NCBI RefSeq assembly: GCF_012927405.1
Contig: NZ_JABBGM010000001.1
Coordinates: forward strand, 502,001 to 566,000
Source of the DNA: Novosphingobium olei
GTDB lineage: Bacteria; Pseudomonadota; Alphaproteobacteria; Sphingomonadales; Sphingomonadaceae
Length of the DNA stretch: 64,000 nucleotides
Direction of reading: 5' to 3'
Of the stretch, positions 1 through 9,441 are shown one piece after another (positions within the stretch are counted from its first letter, which is position 1; each line of letters opens with the position of its first letter). Below the pieces are notes generated by a model. That model was not told where the DNA came from, ran no database searches, and saw only the letters and a list, made by a program, of their open reading frames with translations. A program made the position numbers and the translations under genes.

Positions 1-426
1 GGCGCTGCGATCATTGACGATTACGGCCATCACCCGGTCGAGATCCGCGCGGTGCTCGCTGCGGCGCGCGAAGGGGTGCGCGGCCGCGTGATCGCCGTGG
101 TGCAGCCGCACCGATTTACCCGGCTGCGCGATCACATGGAGGACTTCCAGGGCGCGTTCAACGACGCCGACGTGGTCTATGCAGCTCCGGTCTATCCGGC
201 AGGCGAGCAGCCGATCGAGGGCGTCGACAGCGCCGCCATGGTCGAAGGGATCAAGGCCCGCGGCCACCGCAGCGCCCACCTGATCGACGGACCCGCCGCG
301 CTAGCAAAGGAACTCGCCGGCACGCTCGAACCTGGCGACATGGTCGTGTGCCTTGGCGCAGGCGACATCACCAAGTGGGCCGCGGGCCTTGCCAGTTCCA
401 TCGAGCAGGAAAGGGCGGCGGTGTGA
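1..426 (+). CDS. murC: UDP-N-acetylmuramate--L-alanine ligase, C-terminal part
   Basis: The gene enters from the left edge and only the last 141 codons are present. MurC adds L-Ala to UDP-MurNAc in the cytoplasm, the first amino acid step of peptidoglycan synthesis. The visible part is the Mur ligase C-terminal domain. It opens with the DDYGHHP signature (residues 6-12 of this fragment), followed by the VQPHRFTR segment and the GAGDI motif near the end. The frame is open from base 1, so the fragment is intact. Its TGA stop overlaps the GTG start of murB by four bases (GTGA), suggesting translational coupling in the division and cell-wall operon. Confidence 0.95.
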   Translation, partial: GAAIIDDYGHHPVEIRAVLAAAREGVRGRVIAVVQPHRFTRLRDHMEDFQGAFNDADVVYAAPVYPAGEQPIEGVDSAAMVEGIKARGHRSAHLIDGPAALAKELAGTLEPGDMVVCLGAGDITKWAAGLASSIEQERAAV

Positions 427-1316
427 CCGCGCTTGCCCTGCCGCCGGTGCGCGGCAAGCTCACCCCCGACGCTCCACTTGCGCCGCTGGTGTGGTTCAAG
501 TCCGGCGGCAAGGCGCAATGGCTGTTCGAGCCGAAGGACGTGGCGGACCTGCAGGATTTCCTTGCAGGCCTTGCACCCGACGTTCCGGTCATGGCGCTGG
601 GCCTCGGTTCGAACCTGATCGTCCGCGATGGTGGCGTGCCCGGGGTTGTGGTGCGGCTGGGGAAGAACTTTTCCAAGGTCACGCGTATCGACGATCAGAC
701 TTTGGACTGCGGCGGTGGGGCATCGGGGATCCTGGTGTCCTCCACGGCGCGGGACAGCGGTATCGCGGGGCTTGAGTTCCTCCGCTCCATCCCCGGCACG
801 GTGGGCGGGTTCGTGCGCATGAACGGCGGCGCATATGGCAGGGAAGTCAAGGACATCCTGATCGATTGCGATGTTGTAATTCGTTCTGGCGAACTCGTCA
901 CCATGCCGCTTTCGGAGCTTGGTTACACTTATCGCCACAGTGAACTGACCGATGGCGCCATCGTGGTTGCCGCGCGCTTTCGGGGCGAAGCGGGGGAGCC
1001 GAGCGCGATCCAGGCGGAGATGGACCGGATCAGCGCCGCGCGGGAAGCCAGCCAGCCGCTGCGCAGCAAGACAGGCGGTTCGACCTTCAAGAACCCAGAT
1101 GGCGCGAAGGCGTGGGAACTGGTCGACAAGGCCGGTTGCCGCGGGCTGACGCTGGGCGGGGCGCAAGTGAGCGAGAAGCACACGAACTTCCTGATCAACA
1201 CCGGCGCGGCGACCAGCGCCGAGATCGAAGCGCTGGGCGAGGAAGTGCGACGCCGGGTCAAAGAGCAGTCGGGCGTCGAACTGCAGTGGGAAATTCAGAG
1301 AGTAGGCAAGCAGTGA
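423..1316 (+). CDS. murB: UDP-N-acetylenolpyruvoylglucosamine reductase
   Basis: FAD enzyme that reduces UDP-GlcNAc-enolpyruvate to UDP-MurNAc with NADPH. It has 297 residues from the GTG that overlaps the murC stop. An upstream in-frame ATG at 348 would lie inside murC and is unlikely. Visible motifs are the FAD-binding GSNLIV (62-67), SIPGTVGG (122-129), and GGSTFKNP with the proton-donor Ser at 220. The C-terminal ELQWEI supplies the second catalytic Glu. The length and lack of the extra Tyr loop fit the short type II MurB. It sits between murC and ddl with GTGA overlaps on both sides. Confidence 0.96.
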   Translation: MTALALPPVRGKLTPDAPLAPLVWFKSGGKAQWLFEPKDVADLQDFLAGLAPDVPVMALGLGSNLIVRDGGVPGVVVRLGKNFSKVTRIDDQTLDCGGGASGILVSSTARDSGIAGLEFLRSIPGTVGGFVRMNGGAYGREVKDILIDCDVVIRSGELVTMPLSELGYTYRHSELTDGAIVVAARFRGEAGEPSAIQAEMDRISAAREASQPLRSKTGGSTFKNPDGAKAWELVDKAGCRGLTLGGAQVSEKHTNFLINTGAATSAEIEALGEEVRRRVKEQSGVELQWEIQRVGKQ

Positions 1317-2287
1317 CCCTTCCCAAACTTCACGTCGCAGTGCTGATGGGCGGCTGGTCGAGCGAGCGGCCGGTGTCGCTGATGAGCGGCGAGGGCGTCG
1401 CCAAGGCGCTGGAAGCGCGCGGCCATACGGTGACGCGCATCGACATGGATCGCGAAGTGGCGCTGCGGCTGGCCGAGGCGAAGCCCGATGTCGTGTTCAA
1501 TGCGCTGCACGGCACGCCCGGCGAGGACGGAACCGTGCAGGGCATGATGGACCTGATGGGGCTGACCTATACGCATTCCGGCCTCGCCACATCAGTTATT
1601 GCCATCGACAAGGAGCTGACCAAGCAGGCGCTGGTGCCCCACGGCATTCCCATGCCGGGCGGGCGCATCGTGCAGACCGCCGAGCTGTTCGAGCGCGATC
1701 CGCTGCCGCGTCCTTACGTGCTCAAGCCCGTGAACGAGGGATCCTCGGTCGGCGTCGCGATCGTGACCGCCGACGGCAACTATGGCACGCCAATCGCGCG
1801 CGACAGCATCGGTCCGTGGCAGGAGTTCGACGAGCTGCTGGCCGAGCCCTTCATCCGTGGCAAGGAACTGACGACTGCCGTCATCGCCGACAAGGCCCTG
1901 CTGGTGACCGAACTGAAGCCCAAGTCGGGCTTCTACGACTTCGATGCCAAGTATACCGAAGGCATGACCGACCACATCTGTCCGGCGGAAATCCCCGAAG
2001 ATGTGGCCGAAGCGTGCAAGGATATTGCACTGCGGGCGCACCGCCTGTTGGGTTGCAAGGGCACCAGCCGTAGCGACTTCCGCTGGGATGACGAGCAGGG
2101 GATCGACGGGCTGTTCCTGCTGGAGGTCAACACCCAGCCGGGCATGACGCCGCTGAGCCTTGTGCCCGAACAGGCGCGCAAGCTGGGCATGAGCTACGAG
2201 GAGCTGGTCGAGGCGATCATCGCCGATGCGCTGGCCGGCAAGGCCAACGCAGCGGCGGGCAAGGCATCCGACGGGGGGAAGGGCTAG
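1313..2287 (+). CDS. ddl: D-alanine--D-alanine ligase
   Basis: ATP-grasp enzyme that joins two D-Ala for the peptidoglycan stem peptide. It has 324 residues from GTG 1313, which overlaps the murB stop (GTGA). Earlier in-frame starts would lie inside murB. Typical signatures are HVAVLMGGWSSER (7-19), LHGTPGEDG (66-74), the ATP-loop NEGSSVGV (141-148), and the Mg-binding/omega-loop EVNTQPGMTPLS (271-282). The C-terminal 15 residues are Ala/Gly/Lys rich and probably flexible. Cotranscription with murB and ftsQ is implied by six or fewer intergenic bases. Confidence 0.96.
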   Translation: MTLPKLHVAVLMGGWSSERPVSLMSGEGVAKALEARGHTVTRIDMDREVALRLAEAKPDVVFNALHGTPGEDGTVQGMMDLMGLTYTHSGLATSVIAIDKELTKQALVPHGIPMPGGRIVQTAELFERDPLPRPYVLKPVNEGSSVGVAIVTADGNYGTPIARDSIGPWQEFDELLAEPFIRGKELTTAVIADKALLVTELKPKSGFYDFDAKYTEGMTDHICPAEIPEDVAEACKDIALRAHRLLGCKGTSRSDFRWDDEQGIDGLFLLEVNTQPGMTPLSLVPEQARKLGMSYEELVEAIIADALAGKANAAAGKASDGGKG

Positions 2288-2293
2288 GTCGCC

Positions 2294-3292
2294 ATGGCGC
2301 AGACGATCCGGCGAGGAGGCAAAGGCGTTCGGCGGGCAACCGCAGCCAAGGGCGCGCGCGCGAAAGTGGCAACCGCGAAGAAGCAGACCGGCAGCGCCGT
2401 CAACCAAGCGCGTCGCTGGCTGCCGTTCAGCGACGAAACGCTCCACCGCATTCTGCTGACCGGGTTCCTGGCGATTGCCGCGGCGCTCGTATGGACGCTT
2501 GCTAGCGTGGCCGGAGTGCCTGCGCTGGCCGAAGACAAGCTGGCGCAAGTCGCCGCCAATTCCGGCTTCGAGGTCAAGCGGGTCGAAGTGCGCGGCGTCA
2601 ATCGCATGAACGAGCTGACGATCTACGAGCACGTGCTGGGCCAGCGCGATCAGGCGATGAGCAGGCTGGACCTTGCGGCTTTGCGCGATGGCCTGCTGCA
2701 GCTTCCCTGGGTGAAGGACGCCCGCGTTTCGCGCCAGCTTCCCGACACTCTGGTGGTCGACGTGGTCGAGCGCAGCCCGCACGCGGTGATGCGCGAGGGC
2801 GGCAAGCTGGTGCTGATCGACGAGACCGGGCACGAGCTAGAGCCGGTGAGCGCGACCAAGGCCAAGGGCATGTTCGTGCTTTCGGGCGAAGGGGCCGAAG
2901 GTCATGTCATCGATCTGGGCAAGCTGCTGGAAGCCGCGCCCGCGTTGAAGCCGCAGGTGGCAGAGGCCGAGTGGATCGGCAACCGGCGCTGGAACCTGAC
3001 CTTCAAGACCGGACAGATCCTTGCCCTTCCCGAAGGCGAGGATGAATCAGCGGCTGCCTTGGTGACCTTTGCAAGGATGGATGGCGTCGATCGCCTGTTG
3101 GGTGGCCGGGTCGCCAGCTTCGACATGCGGGCCCCCGACCGCATCTACCTGCGGGTGCCAGGCCATGCCGACGAACTGGCAGCGCAGCAGAAGGCAGCGG
3201 CGCAGGCCAAGGCGGCCGCCAAGGCTGGGCGGCAGGTCGCCGCATCGAGCGCGGCGGCGCTGCCCAAGCCCACCGCGACCGCGCAGGACTGA
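2294..3292 (+). CDS. ftsQ: Cell division protein FtsQ
   Basis: Bitopic divisome protein that links early and late septal proteins through FtsB/FtsL. The 332 residues comprise a very basic, Arg/Lys/Ala-rich cytoplasmic tail (1-45), one membrane segment (about 53-75) and a periplasmic POTRA domain (about 93-160, including VEVRGVNRMNE). The FtsQ beta domain follows, including VVDVVERSPHAVMR. The tail after about 295 is Ala/Lys rich. The gene lies six bases after ddl and three before ftsA, the usual order in the dcw cluster. POTRA proteins diverge quickly, so position supports the call as much as sequence. Confidence 0.93.
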   Translation: MAQTIRRGGKGVRRATAAKGARAKVATAKKQTGSAVNQARRWLPFSDETLHRILLTGFLAIAAALVWTLASVAGVPALAEDKLAQVAANSGFEVKRVEVRGVNRMNELTIYEHVLGQRDQAMSRLDLAALRDGLLQLPWVKDARVSRQLPDTLVVDVVERSPHAVMREGGKLVLIDETGHELEPVSATKAKGMFVLSGEGAEGHVIDLGKLLEAAPALKPQVAEAEWIGNRRWNLTFKTGQILALPEGEDESAAALVTFARMDGVDRLLGGRVASFDMRAPDRIYLRVPGHADELAAQQKAAAQAKAAAKAGRQVAASSAAALPKPTATAQD

Positions 3293-3295
3293 CCA

Positions 3296-4579
3296 ATGGC
3301 CGTGCCGCGCATCACCAAGGTCTTTGCCGCCGTCAATCTTGGCTCGTTCCGGACGTCGGCGATGATCGCCGGGCTTTCGGAAACCGGCGAGATGGTCGTC
3401 CTCGGGTCCGGCCATCGCGCCAGCCAAGGGATCAAGCGCGGCTATGTCACCGACATGCAGGCCGCGACCCATTCGGTGCGCGACGCCATCGAACGGGCCG
3501 AGAAGATGGCCAATGCCAGCGTGCAGTCGGTGTGGATCGGCTGTTCGGGCGCCGGGCTGGTCAGCACAACAGCCCGGGTCGAGGTGGAAGTCGGCGGGCG
3601 GCGGATCGAACAGGACGACATCGAGCACCTGCTGGTCGCCGGACGCGAGGTGATCCAGCCCGATGGCCGCACCGTGCTGCACGCGCAGCCTGCGCACTAC
3701 ACGCTCGACGGTGCGCACGGCGTGCCAAACCCCAAGGGGCTCCACGCCGAACGGCTGGCGGTCGACATCCACGTGATGCTGGCCGATGGCGCTCCCATCC
3801 GCAACATCAAGGAAACCGTCGAAAACGCGCACCTGAAGGTCGAGGCGGTGGTCGGATCGCCGGTTGCGGCGGGCCATGCCTGCCTGACGCCCGAGGAGCG
3901 CGAGCTTGGCGTCGCTCTGGTGGAGTTCGGCGCGGAAGTGACCACGGTTTCGGTCTACGCAGCGGGCATGCTGCTTGGCATGCAGGTGGTCCCGTTCGGA
4001 TCGGGCGACATTACCGATGCCATCGCTTCGGCTTTCGGCATTCGCCGTTATCAGGCCGAACGGCTGAAGTGCATGTCGGGTTCGGCCATCGCCAGCCCCG
4101 CCGACCATCGCGAGATGATCCCGGTAAACGCTCCGGGCGATCCCGAAGGCGGGCCGGTGGCAAGGCATGCCGACGACAAGAACCGCATCCCGCGTGCCGA
4201 ACTGATCTCGGTCATCACCCAGCAGCTCGGGCGGTTTACCGAAGAAGTGGCCAAGGCGCTGAAGGCCATGGGCTTTACGGGACAGAGTGGCCAGCAGGTG
4301 GTGCTGACCGGCGGGGGGGCACAGCTTCCTGGCCTTGCCGATTTCGCGCAAGGCGCGCTGGGCCGGCCAGTACGCATCGGCTCCCCGCCGACGATGCTGG
4401 GCCTGCCACCGGGGCATGCGACGCCGAGTTCGTCGACGCTTGTCGGGCTGGTTCTCTACGCCGCCGCAGACCCGGTCGATATCCGCGCGGTGGGACCGAA
4501 ATGGAACCCCGCGGAAAGCAGCTACAAGGGGATGAAGCTCATCAACCGCGTCTGGCGCGCGCTGCGGGAATACTTCTGA
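3296..4579 (+). CDS. ftsA: Cell division protein FtsA
   Basis: Actin-like ATPase that tethers FtsZ filaments to the inner membrane. The 427 residues show the actin-fold elements: NLGSFRTSAMIAG at the N terminus (phosphate 1-like), the SHS2/1C region (VWIGCSGAGLVS), GVALVEFGAEVTTVSVY (phosphate 2-like), and VLTGGGAQLPGLADF (adenosine motif). The extreme C terminus (SYKGMKLINRVWRALREYF) is an amphipathic, basic and aromatic helix of the kind that binds the membrane. It starts four bases after ftsQ. Confidence 0.95.
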   Translation: MAVPRITKVFAAVNLGSFRTSAMIAGLSETGEMVVLGSGHRASQGIKRGYVTDMQAATHSVRDAIERAEKMANASVQSVWIGCSGAGLVSTTARVEVEVGGRRIEQDDIEHLLVAGREVIQPDGRTVLHAQPAHYTLDGAHGVPNPKGLHAERLAVDIHVMLADGAPIRNIKETVENAHLKVEAVVGSPVAAGHACLTPEERELGVALVEFGAEVTTVSVYAAGMLLGMQVVPFGSGDITDAIASAFGIRRYQAERLKCMSGSAIASPADHREMIPVNAPGDPEGGPVARHADDKNRIPRAELISVITQQLGRFTEEVAKALKAMGFTGQSGQQVVLTGGGAQLPGLADFAQGALGRPVRIGSPPTMLGLPPGHATPSSSTLVGLVLYAAADPVDIRAVGPKWNPAESSYKGMKLINRVWRALREYF

Positions 4580-4756
4580 GCAGGGCAGGCGCCCGGATCG
4601 GCTGGAAAGCGGAGCATTTCGCCACTCCATCCTGTGGAAAAGCCGAGTTTAACTTTGATTCGACGAAACGTTGTGTGCCAAGGATTGTGCAAAGCCGCAT
4701 CGCACGGCGTCTCACGCGTCGCGCCACCAATCTGACCCGCTGAGGGAGAGACCGAC

Positions 4757-6253
4757 ATGAGCATCAACATCGGACCGCCGGCGATCGACGAACTTCGGCC
4801 CCGCATCACGGTCATCGGCGTGGGCGGTGCAGGCGGCAACGCCATCGCCAACATGATCCACGCCGGTATCGAAGGCGTGGACTTCATCGTCGTCAACACT
4901 GACGCGCAGGCGCTCAACAACTCGATCGCGGATACCCGCATCCAGCTGGGCCCCGATATCACGCAGGGCCTTGGTGCGGGCGCCCGTCCAGAAGTCGGAC
5001 GTGCCGCCGCCGAAGAGACGATCGAGGAAATCGAGCGCGCGCTCGAAGGCGTGCACATGGTGTTCATCGCGGCCGGCATGGGCGGCGGCACCGGCACCGG
5101 CGCTGCGCCGGTGATCGCCGAGGCAGCGCGTCGCAAGGGCGTACTGACCGTTGGCGTGGTGACCAAGCCGTTCCTGTTCGAAGGCACGCGCCGCATGCGC
5201 AGCGCCGACAGCGGCATCGAGGAGCTGCAGAAGCACGTCGATACGCTGATCGTCATTCCGAACCAGAACCTGTTCCTGGTCGCCAAGGCGGAGACCACGT
5301 TCAAGGAAGCGTTCCAGCTGGCGGACGAAGTGCTGCAGCAGGGCGTGCGTTCGATCACCGACCTGATGGTCATGCCGGGCCTGATCAACCTCGACTTTGC
5401 CGACGTGCGCTCGGTCATGGGCGAGATGGGCAAGGCGATGATGGGCACGGGCGAGGGCGAAGGCCCGAACCGCGCGCTGGAAGCCGCCGAGCGCGCCATC
5501 GCCAATCCGTTGCTCGACGGCGTGTCGATGCAGGGCGCCAAAGGCGTGATCATCTCGATCATCGGCGGCGACGACATGAAGCTGCTCGAAGTCGACGAAG
5601 CCGCGAACCACATTCGCGAACTGGTCGATCCCAACGCGAACATCATCTGGGGTTCGGCCTTCAATCCCGACCTCGATGGCAAGATCCGCGTCTCGGTCGT
5701 TGCCACCGGCATCGAGCAGAGCGCCGAGCAGGCCGAGATCGCCGCCCGCCCGGCCTCGATCCCCGGCGCATCGCGTGGTCCCGCTTTCCCGGGCGCCGCG
5801 CCCGCGCGTGGCCCCGCCGTGCCGGCAGCCCCGGCTGCCCCGGTTGCCGCTGCTGAGCCGCCTTCGGTGGCCGAGCCTGCGCCCGACGCCTGGACGCCGG
5901 CGCCAGCTGCGGCGCCGGTCCAGCCCGGTTTTGCCTCGCTCGAACAGCCCGAGGAAAGTGCGCTCGACCTGACGCTCGATCTGAGCGAAGAACAGGCCGA
6001 GCCCGCGCCTTCCGCGCCGGTTGCTGACGAATTGCAACTCGGTCCGGCGGAGGAAGAGCCCACGCCGCCGCGCTTTGGCCGTGCAGCTCCAGCTCCGCAG
6101 CCTGCGCCGGCACGGCCGGCGGCGGGCAGCACGCTGTTCGAACGCATGGCGAACCTTTCGCGCGGGACGTCGCGCGCATCTGAAGACGAGGCGCAGGATG
6201 ATGGCGGTTCGCTCAACATCCCTCGCTTCCTGGGTCGCCAGAACAACCAGTAA
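4757..6253 (+). CDS. ftsZ: Cell division protein FtsZ
   Basis: Tubulin-like GTPase that forms the cytokinetic ring. The 498 residues show VGGAGGNA (22-29), the tubulin signature GGGTGTG (109-115) and the T7 loop NLDFADV (211-217). The globular core ends near 325. A long Ala/Pro-rich linker (about 335-480) follows, then the conserved C-terminal peptide [10 protein letters not shown] (486-495) that binds FtsA. A 177-base gap separates it from ftsA, in contrast to the tight spacing upstream, so it probably has its own promoter there. GGGAGAG at 4743-4749 is the ribosome-binding site. I found no clear full CtrA box in that gap. Confidence 0.97.
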   Translation: MSINIGPPAIDELRPRITVIGVGGAGGNAIANMIHAGIEGVDFIVVNTDAQALNNSIADTRIQLGPDITQGLGAGARPEVGRAAAEETIEEIERALEGVHMVFIAAGMGGGTGTGAAPVIAEAARRKGVLTVGVVTKPFLFEGTRRMRSADSGIEELQKHVDTLIVIPNQNLFLVAKAETTFKEAFQLADEVLQQGVRSITDLMVMPGLINLDFADVRSVMGEMGKAMMGTGEGEGPNRALEAAERAIANPLLDGVSMQGAKGVIISIIGGDDMKLLEVDEAANHIRELVDPNANIIWGSAFNPDLDGKIRVSVVATGIEQSAEQAEIAARPASIPGASRGPAFPGAAPARGPAVPAAPAAPVAAAEPPSVAEPAPDAWTPAPAAAPVQPGFASLEQPEESALDLTLDLSEEQAEPAPSAPVADELQLGPAEEEPTPPRFGRAAPAPQPAPARPAAGSTLFERMANLSRGTSRASEDEAQDDGGSLNIPRFLGRQNNQ

Positions 6254-6297
6254 ACCGGAACATGGCGCCGCTTGCTTGCGAGTGGCGCCGTCTCCAC

Positions 6298-6324
6298 GCG
6301 GCGGTCGGTTCGTTGCCGCCGCTT
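6298..6324 (+). terminator. Possible weak terminator hairpin after ftsZ
   Basis: GCGGCGG (6298-6304) pairs with CCGCCGC (6316-6322) around an 11-base loop, followed by only two T. It lies 45 bases after the ftsZ stop and 30 before the next gene. The missing U-run makes it weak evidence for termination. Confidence 0.3.
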
Positions 6325-6353
6325 AAGGTCAGCGCCGCTATGGGGTCGGCACG

Positions 6354-8744
6354 ATGATGCGCCGGACAACCAGCTCGCCCTTTGCCATGCTTCGCCGTGG
6401 CGTCTGCCTGATCGCCCTGTCGGCCGTGCCGTTGGTCGCAGATGCCCAGACCGCCACGACTTCGCAGCCGGTGGTCCAGTCGACCACGGGCACAGGGACC
6501 CTGTCACCGACCCAAGCGCTGAATTCGGCGCTCACTCGGCTGGCGCGCGATCCGCGTAACCTGACGGCGCTGATAGACGCGGGCACGGCGGCGCTGCAGC
6601 TTGGCGATACCGATGCGGCCGTCGGGTTCTTCTCGCGCGCCAACGAGGTTGCGCCGGGCAACGGGCAGGTCAAGGCGCAGATTGCCACGGCCATGCTCAA
6701 GGCCGACCAGCCGCTCGATGCGATCCGCTATTTCGATGAAGCGCAGGCGGCAGGCTCGGATCTGTCGATGTTCGCGCAGGACCGTGGGCTCGCCTACGAT
6801 CTGGTTGGCGATAACGCGGCGGCGCAGCGGCTTTATCAGCAGGCGATGGCGCGGGGCAGCAACGACGAGCTGGTCCGCCGCTATGCGTTGAGCTTGGCCA
6901 TCGCGGGTGACCGGCGCGGAGCGGAAACCGTGCTGGCGCCGCTGATCCAGCGGCAGGATCGCGCGGCGTGGCGCGCTCGTACCTTTATCATGGCGATCAG
7001 CGGCAACCCGGACGAGGCTGTTTCGGTCGCGTACTCGTCGATGCCGCAGGACCTCGCCTCGGGCATCGCGCCGTATCTTCGGTTCATGCCACGTCTCACG
7101 CCGGCGCAACAGGCCGCTGCGGCCAACCTCGGTCGCTTTCCACGGGCGGCGGACATCGGGCGCGACGATCCCAAGGTCGTGCAGTATGCCGCGCTTCATC
7201 CACGCGCGCCGCGCGTCGACCGCAGCCTGATCCCTGCGGGTGAGGCTCTCGGTGGCGAGGGCACGCAAGTGGCCAGTCGCGAGAAGCGGCGCAGGCCCGG
7301 ACGCGACCAGCAACTGGCATTGGCAACGCCCGCGGCGAGCGCCAATCGACCGGCAACCTCCAGCTCGCTGCTGACAACGCCTTCGCGCGCGCCGGCGACG
7401 AGCGTTGCAGCGTCGTCTGTTGCCGTTCCTGTCGTCCAGCCCACGCCGGTTCAATCCGCGCCGGCGCAATCCGCGACAATACAATCCGTGGCAGGGGCGG
7501 GCGTGTCATCCCAGCCGCAAGGGCTGGCGGCAATCTCTAGCGGTGGGGCGGGGACTGCTCTCGCCAAGGGTTCTTCGGCAGCCGGCGCCAACTACCCGCT
7601 GTCGCGACTCGACCTGCCGCCCGGTGCGCCGCTGCCGCCCCGGGTCACGAGCATTCCCGTGACGCGCGCGCCGGGTACGGTTGCTTCCGCTTCCGGGCCC
7701 GGACCGCTTGCGAGCGCGCCAGCGAGCTCGGTCCAGACCTTCACGATGCCGCGGCAGAGCGTGCCTGCACCCGCTGCCGCCACGGCTGCAACGCCCGGCA
7801 CGCCCGTGCTTGCGGCCCAGGTGCCATCACCATCAGGCGTGGCGAGTTCGCCTTCGACTACGTTCGCGTCGGCGCAGGCTGCTTCGGCGCCCGCGTCCTC
7901 GGTCGCGGCAGCGGGGCCTTCGCTCGTGGCGAGCCCCGTGGTGCAGCCGACGCCGGCACCGCCGCCGGCGACAGGCGCCGCCACAACGTCGACGCGTGTG
8001 GCGAGTGTCGAGGCGCCGCCGCCCCCGGCTGATTTCCGCGCGCTCTTCGACGGGTTCAAGGCGCCTGAGGACGAGCAGAAGAGCGCGGTGGCGGCGGTCG
8101 ATCTGTCGACGATCCGCCCGCGCCCGCGGACGAGCGACGCCAAGGCCGTCGCATCGGCAAAGACGGAGAAGGTGGCGACCACGGACGCGCCGCTGGGTGC
8201 CAGGGATGCCAGGACGGCCGGTCGCGTCGGAGCCCGGGGCGAGCGCCCCGACGGGCCGACCGCGGTATCGCGCACGACCGAGAAGGAAGTCCGCGTCGCG
8301 CAAGCCGACGATGAGACCGTGCCGGGCAAGGGCGACAAGTCTGCCAAGGGTGCCAAAGGCACTACCGGCAAGGACGCGAAGGCGGACAAGGACGCCAAGT
8401 CGACGAAGGATGCCAAGTCGAGCAAGGACGCCAAGTCGGCGAAGGATGCCAAGGGCAAGGCGGCTCCGAGCCATCCGAGCCGGATCTGGGTGCAGGTCCT
8501 GACCGGCGGCAACCGCGACCAGATGGGCAAGGAATGGCGTCGGCTGGTCAAGGACGCCGCCGTGCTGAAGGGGCGCAAGCCCTACCTCAGTCCTTGGCGC
8601 GGCAATTTCCGTCTTCTGACCGGGCCCTTCGAAAGCGACGCGGCTGCGCAGGATTTCGTCAAGTCGCTGAAGAAGGACGGGGTTTCGAGCTATCAGTGGA
8701 CGAGCCCGGCAGGCCAGCCGGTGGACACTCTTCCGCTTGATTGA
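6354..8744 (+). CDS. Exported TPR and SPOR-domain protein
   Basis: A 796-residue envelope protein with a signal peptide (about 1-31, cleavage after ADA). Tetratricopeptide-like helical repeats run from about 50 to 270 (for example LIDAGTAALQLGDTDAAVGF). A long low-complexity Ala/Pro/Ser region (about 300-560) and a Lys/Asp/Ala repeat stretch (about 655-705) follow. A C-terminal SPOR domain (about 711-790) contains RIWVQVLTGGNR and RLLTGPFESDAAAQDFV. SPOR domains bind denuded peptidoglycan at the septum, so with ftsZ next door a division or septal-wall role is a reasonable inference, not shown. The first of two adjacent ATGs was taken; the second is one codon later. Confidence 0.85.
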   Translation: MMRRTTSSPFAMLRRGVCLIALSAVPLVADAQTATTSQPVVQSTTGTGTLSPTQALNSALTRLARDPRNLTALIDAGTAALQLGDTDAAVGFFSRANEVAPGNGQVKAQIATAMLKADQPLDAIRYFDEAQAAGSDLSMFAQDRGLAYDLVGDNAAAQRLYQQAMARGSNDELVRRYALSLAIAGDRRGAETVLAPLIQRQDRAAWRARTFIMAISGNPDEAVSVAYSSMPQDLASGIAPYLRFMPRLTPAQQAAAANLGRFPRAADIGRDDPKVVQYAALHPRAPRVDRSLIPAGEALGGEGTQVASREKRRRPGRDQQLALATPAASANRPATSSSLLTTPSRAPATSVAASSVAVPVVQPTPVQSAPAQSATIQSVAGAGVSSQPQGLAAISSGGAGTALAKGSSAAGANYPLSRLDLPPGAPLPPRVTSIPVTRAPGTVASASGPGPLASAPASSVQTFTMPRQSVPAPAAATAATPGTPVLAAQVPSPSGVASSPSTTFASAQAASAPASSVAAAGPSLVASPVVQPTPAPPPATGAATTSTRVASVEAPPPPADFRALFDGFKAPEDEQKSAVAAVDLSTIRPRPRTSDAKAVASAKTEKVATTDAPLGARDARTAGRVGARGERPDGPTAVSRTTEKEVRVAQADDETVPGKGDKSAKGAKGTTGKDAKADKDAKSTKDAKSSKDAKSAKDAKGKAAPSHPSRIWVQVLTGGNRDQMGKEWRRLVKDAAVLKGRKPYLSPWRGNFRLLTGPFESDAAAQDFVKSLKKDGVSSYQWTSPAGQPVDTLPLD
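8373..8459 (+). repeat. Five tandem 18-base units encoding DAKxxK
   Basis: Units begin at 8373, 8391, 8409, 8427 and 8445 (the last is truncated to 15 bases) and encode DAKADK, DAKSTK, DAKSSK, DAKSAK and DAKGK. GAC and GAT alternate at the first codon of the last four units, which suggests that a two-unit block was duplicated. They lie in frame inside the SPOR protein just before its SPOR domain and form a flexible polycationic spacer. Confidence 0.85.
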
Positions 8745-8920
8745 AACCGGCGGGGCATCTCGCGCGTTCACCGTCTGTCCACAGCTTTTGCACAGGCTTG
8801 TGTAGTTTTGCCCAAGCGGCTGTTAACCTGTGATTGTTCCCCCGGCCGTACTTCGCGATGGAACCGGGGAGCGCGCGTCGGGATCCTCCCGACCGCCATG
8901 GGCTCCGGCCCCGGAGAGCG

Positions 8921-9427
8921 ATGATGCGGACCGGCCACGACGACAGCGAACGCGACGATGCGGCGCCCGTCGACATGCTCGCCTCGCTGTTCGAGGCGCG
9001 TGGGTGGCCTTGCGAGTTCGTTTCCGACGACGAGATCCACGGCGAGATCCAGGGGTCATGGGCCACCTATCAGGTTCGCTGCGTGTGGCGGACCGAGGAT
9101 CATGTGCTGCAGATCCTGTGCCTGCCCGACATCCGCGTGCCCGATGACAAGCGCGCCGCGGTTTATGAAGTCATGGCGCTGATCAACGAACAGGTCTGGC
9201 TGGGCCATTTCGACGTGTGGTCGAACGGTTCGGTGCTGCTTTATCGCCACGCGCTGATGCTTGGCGACGATGGCCTGCTAAGTCTTGGTCAGGCGCAATC
9301 CGCGGTTGAAGCGGCGATCGACGAATGCGATCGCTTCTATCCCGCCTTCCAGTTCATCCTGTGGGGCGACAAGAGTCCGGCTGATGCCTTGGCGAGCGCG
9401 CTGGTCGACGCTGCCGGCGAAGCATGA
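8921..9427 (+). CDS. YbjN domain-containing protein
   Basis: A 168-residue soluble protein resembling the YbjN family (type III chaperone-like fold) common in alphaproteobacteria. Visible features are LFEARGWPCEF at the N terminus, VRCVWRTEDHVLQILCLPDI, then a helix (RAAVYEVMALINEQVWLG) and HFDVWSNGSVLLYRHAL. GGAGAG at 8913-8918 points to ATG 8921 or ATG 8924; an upstream ATG at 8834 has no comparable site. Its stop overlaps an in-frame ATG of proC (ATGA), so the two are probably translated together. The family function is unclear; no enzymatic motif is visible. Confidence 0.85.
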   Translation: MMRTGHDDSERDDAAPVDMLASLFEARGWPCEFVSDDEIHGEIQGSWATYQVRCVWRTEDHVLQILCLPDIRVPDDKRAAVYEVMALINEQVWLGHFDVWSNGSVLLYRHALMLGDDGLLSLGQAQSAVEAAIDECDRFYPAFQFILWGDKSPADALASALVDAAGEA

Positions 9428-9441
9428 AGCAGGAAATTCCG

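Noticed and set aside
4580-4756. Possible CtrA box before ftsZ
   Set aside because: Only one TTAA half (4649-4652) is present; the second half at the right spacing reads TCGA, so there is no full site.
4522-6507. A 661-codon minus-strand open frame opposite ftsZ
   Set aside because: It is Ser/Ala low-complexity text with no recognisable domain, opposite a certain ftsZ.
8745-8920. Replication origin suggested by DnaA-box-like words
   Set aside because: The matches are only 7 of 9, there is no AT-rich unwinding region, and no dnaA, hemE or parAB gene is nearby.
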